DNA of 64,000 nucleotides from contig NC_090951.1 of the NCBI RefSeq assembly GCF_040807025.1, positions 4,402,001 through 4,466,000 on the forward strand, written 5' to 3'. A model generated the notes under the pieces. The model did no database searches. It saw nothing but the letters and a program-made list of their open reading frames with translations, and was not told the DNA's origin. The position numbers and the translations under genes are program-made. Below, in pieces: positions 51,901 to 62,627 of the stretch. This DNA is from Struthio camelus. Lineage: Eukaryota; Chordata; Aves; Struthioniformes; Struthionidae. Each line of letters begins with the position of its first letter. Within the stretch, counting starts at the first letter, position 1.

Positions 51901-54900
51901 GGCAAAGCAAACTTTCACATGCCATCCCAGGATCGTGCAAATATAGAAGCTATCTCAGGCTGAAAGCTCAGTGAATCAGATACAGTTACAGGGACCAGTC
52001 AAGTATTTTTGTCACCACTGCTTGGACTATTTACTCTTTAGTTGCCAGAGCATTTTGAAAATTAATGTGTTGGAGGAGCTGCCACGGGGCCAGAGGGCAC
52101 CCTGGAAGGGAGCACAGATTTGAGACAGGGCAAAACGCTTCATTTGCTTTTAGATAACTTATTAAATGAGACACAGTTGGGGCACAAGTCCCCCCAGGGC
52201 CATGAAGGTGCCACTCCAGCTGTGAAGCCAAAGACCCTTCCCAGAAGACTAGCACTTGTCTCATCCTGTTTATTGCCTGCTTTAATTATTTTTCGGACTC
52301 CGGCTTCGGTTAATTCACAGCATCCCCTCCTGGAGGGCATTCTGCACAGTCAGCGCTCTCTGTGGGAAAAGGCTTTGCCCAAATTCCCACTGCACGGCAT
52401 GTGCGTTCCTCTTGTCAGCTTTCCAGCTTCCGAATTTATCGTCATCAATACCTCTCCCCTTGCAACGTGTTTCACAGCCTCCTCAAATTCTTTTTTTTTC
52501 CTGCAGGTTTCTTCTTTTCTTTCTTCCCCTCCACTTTTTTTTTTTTCTTTTTGCTACCAGTTACTCACTCTCCTAATACTGTAAATGCTTTCCTTATTAG
52601 ACTCTCACCATACTATTGGCATAGTAGTCCACAAAAAGGTTAACCAGACCCTTTAGGAAGTGGCCGAATCCTCTCTTTTCCCCCCCAAATCACATTCCGT
52701 GCTTCAGCTTATGAAACACAATACCCAGGGGGTAAGGTAGGAAATGGAGCTTGTGATTCATTAAAGGACACTAATCCTTTTGCGTCAGTACAAATCAGGA
52801 AACGATACACGACTGGGATGGTGGCACTCACCTAAAACCCCTGTAATCTCAGGCCTCACTCGGAGCTAATCTGAGGGAGTTTTCTCCTCAGTAAGAGAAA
52901 GAGAAAACTATTTTCCACTTACTGCAGGGTCAGAGCATACGCAGGTACCACAGGACAGCTATAAATTTGCATGTCAGCTTGTCTACGGTAACTTGTTTGT
53001 GTGGCCCTACCCTTAAAAATAAGTTGTCTTGAGTAAAATAAAAGTTGTTTAAAAAGCACTTTCACACTGGCTTTCCCCATTTGTTTTGTAATAAATTTTC
53101 CCCACAACGTTTTTCTCAGGAGTCTGAAAAGCTCCGTGACGACACTGAGCTGCCAGAGTGAGACCCGCTCACCACGTACAGGCAGGTTTTCATGTGCTCA
53201 CCAGGACCTACAACCTGCTGGCTGCTTCCCCAAGGCCTTCAGAAAGCAAGTTCCTACACACAGACCCAGGAGGTGACGTTTCTAAAGGCAGAAACTCTAA
53301 TGGGAAAGGAAAAAAAAAAAAAAAAAAGAGGTATGCACAAATGGAAAAAGCATTGAAATAAAGGTTTTGCAGGCTAATGTTGAGACATTTCAAAAAAATG
53401 ACTCTCGACCTCATTTCAGCATCAAGTTCTGCTCATCCCCACGAGCGGAGTTAGGAAAAACAAACCAATAGACCTGACTCGCATGCTTTCTTCCCGCTGC
53501 ACTACGCTGCGTCCCAGCTGTTCCCAAACGCTACTCAGCTCCAAGACAGAGGAGGACAGGGAGGGGGAAGATAGGCTGCTTATGCCAACTACCGAGTACG
53601 GAAGCACATGTAATAACACAAGCCCTTAGGTTGTCATCTGTGACCTCAAGGCACCTGACAAAGGGGGACAAGAGCGATCGTGGTTTCACAGACAACGGAC
53701 CTGAGGCAGAGGGTGGTTGAGTGACCTGCCAAAGACCAGAAGAGCAAGTTGGTGGCAGGAACCACAAGGCTCCCAAGCCTGTTGTCCCAGTCGATGTGGT
53801 AGCGCTTGTGCCTGTTGCTAACCTCTGCGGTACACCACAGCCCACAGCGGATATGTCCGGCTAACACCAGTGCTGCTGTTGCACTGCCACTTCCCCAGCA
53901 AGTGGGACGCATCTCCACGACCGAAAAGGACTCTCTCCATCCTGCATGTCAGCTAGCACGGCAGGATTATCCCCGCTGAGGGTACATCATGGCATAGGTA
54001 GAGCCATCTCACATAGACTTATCTGTGACACGATGCCGCAAGAACCTGGAAAGCAACACTTCAGGGACTACAGCTGGCTCCACATGGACCTACCCTGGCT
54101 TTGCCCAGAACGCAGTCTTTTACCCAGGCTGCCGCTGCCCCACTTGTCCCAATCTATTCTTTGGGAGACCAATGTAACACTGGTGGCAAGAGTTCTTCCC
54201 CATTTATCCCAGCCCAAAATTGCAACAATCAGGTAAAGTTTGACCTCACGTGTAACTCGTGCCTTCCTAATTTGCAGTCCCCCATGTCCTTTGGGGACCC
54301 CATCACTGCAATCCAGACTTCGTGCCATGCCTGTTCGTCAAGGAAAGGAGCATACTCACATCTGCGTAGACATTAGTGCCAAACACCGGTGCCCAGTATG
54401 ATGGCTCGTCTTTACAGTGGGCTGGACAATAAATCCTAGAAAACAATTTATTCATATTTATTCTCTATATAAAGGCTCAACAGGAAAACAAGTTGCATTC
54501 TTGGAAGATTTCAAGTGCCTGCATCTGGTCTGCAGGTGGCAACAGTGAATCTAATTACTTGTTCCCCTCAGATGACATTTGGTAGTTACTGCAGGACTGC
54601 AAACAGAGATTTTTTAGATCAGTAAAAGAGGGATTGATCTTTTATGACATTTTCAAAGGGGAGTTTCTATGTTTCTGCACAATGCTGTGCACCCAATTAG
54701 TCGCATGTGTTCGTTCCCCCTGCACTGCCATCACTTACACCTGCACAAAACAGCTTTCTAGAACAAAGTTCTCCCGCATTTTAAGATGAAAAGGAAAACC
54801 TTAAAAAAGAAAAAAACCAGCAAGTGCAAGAGAATAAAGGCAGCGCGCGAAGCTGCACACCCATACCCAGCGGCTTGCTGAAATGGATCACTTCACCTGG

Positions 54901-57900
54901 CTTCTTTATGCTACCGAAAGAGCTGAGAAACTTAGCATGGATTTTATATCACGAAGTTGGTGTGCCTGCCCATGCTGAGGATATGCTTGGGGGAAAAGCC
55001 TGGCTGCAGGAGGAGACAGACCGTTCTTGAACCCTTTCTCCAGCTCATCTGGCATAACCTGCTCCTCTTCCTTTAGCCCCCAGATTCAGATATCTCCATG
55101 TCGCTGGCCCTGCTTTAACCTGCCTGTCCCTCCAGCAGTGCAGATTTAAGCTGAACGCAAATAGGGTTGTGCTTGTGGCATGCCGTTACCTTGGGCAGTG
55201 GGTCGCCGGCTTTTTGAACTGGCACAGTTCAGCTACTGTAGTATAACAGTCCAGCGTCTGCGCTGCAAAAATAAATACAGAGAGGAAAATTATTAGGGCT
55301 GATAGCTTGAGCCTCAGTCCCGCAGCACCTCCAACAAGCCGTGCAACCAGCTGAGGGCAGAGCTGCAGCCAGAAGGAGAGCTGCTTTCTGCTTTCAGGAC
55401 AGCACTGAGGAGAGGCTCTAAAGCTCTCCAGCAGAAATCCAGGTAGGTTACTACAGCACGGTCTTCAAAAGGTCACAGCTTTTGAAAGAGGAAAGCAGCT
55501 AACCCACAAGATTGGTGTATTTTTGCTATAGCTACGTAGATGCCGGACTTGGAGTCTAAATAAGCTGACACCTCAGATTTTACCCTAACATAGCTCAAAG
55601 GGACCTAATCAAATGAAGATTATATAGAGGAGGAATTACTCAGACTTATTCAGAAAGTGAGAACTGTTTAAATAGCAGTAACTATGGTGACTCACGGTTG
55701 TAAACTAAATTCATACGTATTATTTTATATGTTTCAATATACTATTGCACGATTACATTATGTACTTTTGGAAACTAATTTTTGCAGGTTTTGTACAGTG
55801 TTCGCACAAGAGGGAGTCTTTCACACAAGGATGGCTGACCTTCCACCATCAGCAGCTCCTGATGCTGCAGCAGATGTTTAGACCTGACCATTATTCACCA
55901 CCAAGAGATGCTGCCAGAAGTGGCCAGTTACCACACTGTTCATCGCCCTGCTCCTAGCACCCCAGGGACAAACGAGACGGTTGATGGTGAAATAGCCCCT
56001 ATTGGGCAATGGATTGCAATGGTAGGACTCAGCTGTGACGTCACTTCATTTGACATGATCACTTAAAATGGAAGAGAGTATTGTATGGAATGATATTTTC
56101 ACGTATGCCATAAAACTCTCGCAATAATGGTTTCTCCTCAGCTTTATAAACTTACTTGCGACTTTGGAAACCATGAAGGCATTTGAAGGCTTATTTTTCC
56201 TATAAAACAAGCAAACAAAAAAAGAGTATTAAAAATATGTGTACTATAATTACTTAAATTACTCTGTCCATATATGAGTAACAAAGATGATGCAATAACT
56301 GCTTATATTTAAAGCAAATACAGAGATAAGAGGGTTTTTTTCCAAAAAGGTGGTACCTAAAAGATTCTACGCCGTTTCTGGTGGACTTCACAAATGCCGG
56401 CGTCCTCCCCTTCCTCGTGATATCAACCAGGCCTCCCTTGTTGTCTAGGATGCCGTAATGAATGGCAGCACGACATATGCTCGATGACTGAGAGGAACAG
56501 AACAAATGGAAATAGAAATAGATGAAATAGAACTCAATCACGGGGCAACAGTGACCAACAGCTGTGTAAAACAATAAGAAATAAAACCACCACCAAAATG
56601 CCAAATGGAAAATAAACTGAGTAGGTTCCTATGGAATCTGCTGTTAAGCGCTACCCTTCCAGCATAACCTTACTCATTTTTTCTCTTCTAAGCACTGCTT
56701 GGTTGAATGACAAGCTTTTTTAAATGGCAAAACCAAACATTTAGAGATAATTTAGAAGAAAAGGAGTATTGGAAATTAACTGCTCGTATGAAATATTTCC
56801 AGTTCTCTACTAGATGCTGAAACCCAATATATTTCTGCTGAAATCGCTTGGAGGCGGCTATTGTCTGCAGTCACGAAGCTGTACGGCAACAGCGTGTCCT
56901 GGGCCATGCCGTCACGCACCTGCGGCGAGAACGGGCAACGAGGTTGGTCCAGGGAAAGCACCATCAGTGCACTAGTAAAAGTATCTGCGACTGGTGGTGT
57001 TTGGCTTGATGCTAAAAACTTGGAATTTCAAGCAGAAAGCGAGCTTATTAAAAAAAAAAAAAAAAAAGACACAACACACACTATTTCATCTTCAACCTTT
57101 TTTTCACCCCAAAAGTAGCTCTGATGGGAAAACACCACCACGTTTTATAAATTACGTTGCTCATTCAAGATCCATCAGATCATTCCGAAATATTCTTTAG
57201 CTATGGTTTTTAATAGTGTTTTTAGTATAGAGGTTCTGTCCAGTATGACAATTGCCTGCACTACAAAAAAGATCCTAAAAAGAGTTACTGATCTCTGTCC
57301 CTCAGCCTCCATGATTTTTCATTGCACATTAAGAGCATTCATGACAAGATCAAGTCTGGAATCACTTCGTCTTTCCAGACTTTTTTTTTTTTTAATCCCT
57401 AAGATGAAGAAAATGCATATAATCTTTATTAGCACATTTCATAGCACCACAACTGGAGAATTTGAAACGCCAAATTACATTAAAATAGTTGGCATTTCCC
57501 ATTTCTGTTATTACCACTACCTCCCCACAAATTACATCTATGAGCTATTAAAAGGTACTTACACTCTCATAATAGAATGTTCCAAAGATCTTTCCCTTAC
57601 TGTACAGGCAGCCAGCTGGGCACAGATACCTAGTAAAGATATATATCTTTGAGGGTGGCAAAAAAACAATTCAAGAAAAACAGACTTTGACTCTATTTCA
57701 TTTAATAGTCATTCCATTCATTTCACGTAATTCTTCCATTTAAAAACAAGATTGCAAAATAGCTACTTTTTAAAACTGTTTCTCCACCCTCCTCAAAAAC
57801 CCGACCAATATTTAGATTCTGTGGATTTGGTTTTTCTCCAAGTGATAAACTGTCTCGTTCTTCGCAGAAACCTTAACCAGAAGTTCTTGACTGGCTGGGA

Positions 57901-60900
57901 GGGGACGAGCCATGAATTATTGGTCTGCCTTGGACAGGAATGGAACGCAGCAGAAAGGTTCAAAAAACAACTCTGCCAAACTTTATTAAATGATTTTGGA
58001 CACCTGGACCAGTGGGTTATCATGGCTGCATAAAATAGACTAAGTCACCTCACTCCTAAACTTGCCTGAACGCTTTGTAGAAAGAGAATGAAAGCTTTTT
58101 CAAGGCCTTGGGTAAACCCCTTGAAAGGACTTACCTAGATAGTCATAAAAACGTAGTACAGGCTCTCCCCTGTTTGCGAGAACCTACCAATTTTTAGACT
58201 GCTTTTTCCCGGACCGCTCCAAAAGATATCATTGAAACACTACCTGTTGCATGTTGAGCCTCTGCATTTGTCCCTCATCTTGGTTTCACAGGTAATGACT
58301 TGTGCTGGGGGGAAAAAAAAAATATATATGTACATATATTAAACAAAACGTGAGGTGCAAGAGGAAAGACTGTGAGGAAGAAAGTGCCAGACAAAATCTG
58401 GTCACAGACTGGGCAGCACCGGCAACCTGAAGCAGTTCGTGCCTCTTCAGCCTTTCGCGTATGAGACAGGTATTTTCTTAAATATTAGCAGGGAAGAAAC
58501 ATTGGACAGCAGAAGGTTTTGATTTACAGCCCAAGGTCCGCAGCCAGAGCGCTCATTCTCCGTTTAATTACAGGCTCTCAAGACGGTAGCAGACGAACTT
58601 GAAAAGGATGCGTTTCTTCACCTCCCCTCATTTTCAGGATAACAGTCTTTTAATTAACAACGGTTAGAAAACAATAGAGGAAGCACTATCAACTCCACAA
58701 ATAACTTCAGAAATCTTCCCAAGCAAGAAGCAAGAAAGAAAAACAAACAAAGTAGAATCCCCAGAAAAGTTGTGAGGAGGGTCGCTGTTGAGTTTGGTAT
58801 ATTTTAAACGTGATATAAAACCAACATTTGCTGAAGTGACTCCTAATCTGGGAACCTTCAGCTCATTGACGCTTGCTCAAGAGGTCTTAAAAGGCAGCAC
58901 CGGCGGCAAAGAACGAGCCAACGCTGCCGAGCGCGACGCGCGGAAGGGCACGAGCGGCTTTTGAAAGCTTTGCTCCCCAATTCTGCTATAACTAACTGCA
59001 AGTTATCCACAGATCACCTTCCCTCTCCACTCAAACGTCCTCCCAGTTGTTTTTGTTTTTAACTGACCCTCCACGTAGCTTTCCACACCTTGCCCTATAG
59101 AAGTGCTTTAAAACTTAGGGGAGCTGAAAAACAAAAATATTGTCTTACTCATGTAGCTGTTGGAGGTGGTTTTCTTGGTCTTGACTGGTTTGACGGGCTT
59201 GCTCTCCAGGTTGGGGAACCATATGGGTTTGTGCTCTGCCAGCTGTGAAGTCTCCACTTCATTGGTCTCATCTGTCTCAGGGATTATGGTATCTTCATAA
59301 CGATAATCTTATTAGAAGGGGAATTAAAAAAAATAATGGCAGCACGTTAGTATTAACAAGAAAGGCAAACAAGCTCATATGCTGAAGGAGATTATTTGCT
59401 TTGACAAGGATCCATTTTTAAATAGCTGGAAACTTAAAATGCAAGTTAAACATGGCACAAGGCTATTGCCAAGGCAGGTATCGCACCAGGAAAGGAGACT
59501 GGATTTTCCGGCAGTCGCTTGCTCTGCACATAAAGCAGCGCATACACAGCTTAACCATAAACGGTTGCAATGAGCCCCACTATTTAGAGAACAAAAATGC
59601 ACTGATATTTCTACTTTTCCAACCTGTTTCCAGCTCTTTCTCTCCAGAGGGAAATAAAAAAAACACAAATTTGCTGGAAGTCTACTAAAAAGAGAACCTT
59701 AGTACCTGGGAAGGTGGCTAAAGCTCTTCAAAACCCCCCCAACAGCCACAGCCTCATCCTGACCAGCGGTGAAAGAAGGGTCTCGCTGCAGCCTAATCCC
59801 TGCTGCGTCACAGCTCCATAGCCGTGGAGCTGCTGTCCTCCTTTTTACCTCCGCTAAAGAACAAATCCACTGCTGTTACAGGTGGGAAAAGGGACTCTGG
59901 AAGTGGTGCCAGCTAAATTCATTGCACCTGGCCTGTCCCATCTGAAACCCTACGCCGCGCTCGGCCTCAGCAATGAAAAGAGGAACGGCGCAAACAAGCG
60001 GATGATGGATGGCTGGAGTCTTCCAGAGGAATTTCTCCCTCCAGCTGCTCAACCAGCGTGCTCCATCCCTCTGTCGGCGGCATCCACCTGCGCTTGCTTG
60101 GCTTTCCTCACGGTCCCTGTGCCCCCGGATTAAAACGACAAATGCACTGCAACAAAACGAGCCTCCGCTTTGGGTGAGTTTGCCCATTTAGAGGAGCCCT
60201 AGTTCTTCATGCAATAAAACTCATAGGGGGAAAAAAAGAGACTCCCTCAACACTCAGCCCGGGTAAATCCTCTGCCCTAGGGGAATTAGAGCTGCTCCGC
60301 TGGAAATTTCAGCATTAATAGTATTTTTCACCCTTGCTTTATAACAACCTTCATTCTACGGGAACTCCACGTGTCAGAAGACTGTCCAGGATCCCCCCTT
60401 CTCCTCCAAGAAACAGGAACCGCTGTATTCGTTTTGCAGCCAGCAAACCCACGGCGGAGGAGAGGGAAATGCTCCGTCCCAGGACCCAGAAGGAGCGGGG
60501 CAGGCGGCCAAGGCCTGCCCACCCACATTGCCGCTGGAAACCGCGGGAGAACATTCCCTTCCCAAACAAACCCGGCAGGACGGGATCGCTCCTACCCGCA
60601 GCCTTCCAGAGATCAAAATCCCGCCCGAACGCGCGAGCCAAACCGATGTAAACGCAGAGCAACGTCCCTCCGTCGGAGAGCCTGCTCTAATTTTCACTGG
60701 GACAAATACGCAGGAGCTGAGTTTTAGGTTTTTGGGGGTGGTGGTGGGGGGGGGAGGTTTTGTCTGTTTTTTTTTTTTTTTTTTTAAGGCATCTCAACAT
60801 CATTCTGTTTCAGACACGGCTGCTGATGTCCCGACGGCTAAATGTTAAGGGTGGCAGATTAAAAGGCACGTAAATCAGTGACTAATTAAAAGCTTCCGGG

Positions 60901-62595
60901 CAGAAGCCTGTTTGAGCCTTTCCGCCCCGTGCTGGCCGAAGGCGGCGGGTGCCGGCACCTACCTTTGTAGCAGAGGTTGTTCTGGCAGCCTCCTCCGTAG
61001 CTCGGCGGGCACTCGGAGCAGGGGCGGCCGTTCTTGTACGGGGCTTCCCCGATCCAGTTCCCCCTGGAAGCACGGGAGAAACGCCGTCCGGTCACAGACC
61101 CGCAGCACCACCCTCCGAGCTGAGCCCCCAGCGCGGGAGAGGCCAGCCCGCTCCGCTCCCAGACGGTCCGCAGCTCGTTAGCGCTAACGTCGCAGACCGA
61201 GGGGAAGGATGGACACGGGGAGGCCGCCTGCTTTCTCCTCCCCGGCCGGGTAGCGGCTGACTAGCTCTTGCCGTCGGCTCTCTGGCGCGCGTTCGCCAAA
61301 GCCACCAGAGCCACAAGTCTCCCACCGTTTTCTCCAACCCCCTGGGGCAGCTCCGCGGCCAGGCCGGAGCACAGCTCTTTCCATTTAAAAGCTGTCCCAT
61401 TTTCCATCTGGAACCGTTTCCAAGCAGAAAAGCACACGGCTCAGCCTGAGACACCAAAAATAAGAGTGCCCTGGGCTCACCAGATCATCCGGGAAGCAGA
61501 AGAGTGCTTTGTGCTTTCTCCTTGCCCAAACCAGCTGTCCCCAAGCCCCCAGTTTTGCTTCTGAGGGTGCAGAAACCTTAGCTCTTGCCCTAGCCCAGAG
61601 GAACTAAGCAAAAACTAAACAGCTAGCCCAGAAAAGCCTTGCAAGGAAAGCTTTCCCCCGATTTCACTTCCAAGAAAACATTTTCTGCAGGGTTTATTTG
61701 AATGAATTGCACATTCGTATACACATAAGTAATACCACCTTCACATTGAACTAATACAAACACTGCGATCTTACGTAAACAGACGTAAGTCAATGGATGA
61801 CTGTATTTTCTCAAGAAACTACCCAGAAACAAAAGGCATCTTTGGCCCTCTGTGTCGATAAACATTAGGGGCTGAGAAGGTTCAAGAAGGCAGAGTTCAG
61901 CCTGTGACTACGAACCCTTTGGTTATTGCTCTTTCAGCTGTCTCCACCTATAAGGCTAGCTGAGGACAGCGTACACTGAAGCCAGAGAGAAGACATTAAA
62001 GTAGAAACTGCAGAAATAGAGTATTTTTCCATCCAGCAGCCCTGAATGGATGACGTGCACAGGAGTCCAACCTACTACGGGAACTCCATGGGCTATAGCA
62101 GGATCCCGTAGGAGGACTGGTTATTAAATCCCTCCAAACCGTAAAGGAGCATAGCACACTTAGTATCTTAAGTGGGGAGAAGGGTTCGTGTGAGACAACC
62201 CAACCCACGAGCTTCTGCCTGGATTGCACTACAGGCTCCAGCGGCTGGGTTTCGTGGCCCGGCTCCGTACCTCCATGGCTTTTTTCCCCCATGTTATTAC
62301 GCCCTACGGACTCCAGAACTCAGATGCTCTCCAAGCTGCTCCATTTGTATATAATATATATAATTTCCCTATTTCTTTTTGATGCTCTCTCAGTTGTGAA
62401 TTGCCAGCGACCCGGTGTGGAAACACCTCTCATATGAGTCATTAAAACAGAAAATACTAATTGCAATTGCCAGCTACCCAGAAGGCAGGAAACTTCTTCC
62501 AGATGTAGTACTCCAGGGTTTTAAATGCAAGTTTCATTTTTAAACTTAATCAAGCTATCAAGCTGGCTAAATCTCAACCCCTGCAGTTATTTCAC

Positions 62596-62627
<32 letters not shown>

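Larger units (their letters stand above)
60400..61300. promoter_or_regulatory. CRISPLD2: intragenic CpG-rich patch spanning a CRISPLD2 exon
   Basis: GC- and CpG-rich sequence runs from about 60.4 to 61.3 kb, broken by a G-run and T19 tract near 60.73-60.79 kb. The exon at 61063-60963 lies inside it. CpG density continues into both flanking introns, so it is not just codon bias. It could be an internal promoter/enhancer or GC-biased conversion. Many overlapping short ORFs on both strands here are products of high GC and are not called. Confidence 0.45.

Noticed and set aside
52120-52584. 154-codon + strand ORF
   Set aside because: Inside a CRISPLD2 intron, ends in poly-Phe from T-runs, no similarity recognised.
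54763-54775. AGAAC-AAA-GTTCT palindrome considered as a glucocorticoid response element, since CRISPLD2 is glucocorticoid-inducible in mammals
   Set aside because: Spacing between half-sites is two bases too short for a canonical AGAACANNNTGTTCT site.
56254-56604. Minus-strand ORF with a strongly aromatic/hydrophobic start followed by an LCCL motif, resembling a membrane protein
   Set aside because: The hydrophobic part is intron read-through upstream of the acceptor at 56488; only 56487-56357 is exon of CRISPLD2.
60334-60848. Several overlapping ORFs of 100-118 codons on both strands
   Set aside because: Typical GC-driven stop depletion; mutually overlapping in different frames and no recognisable protein.
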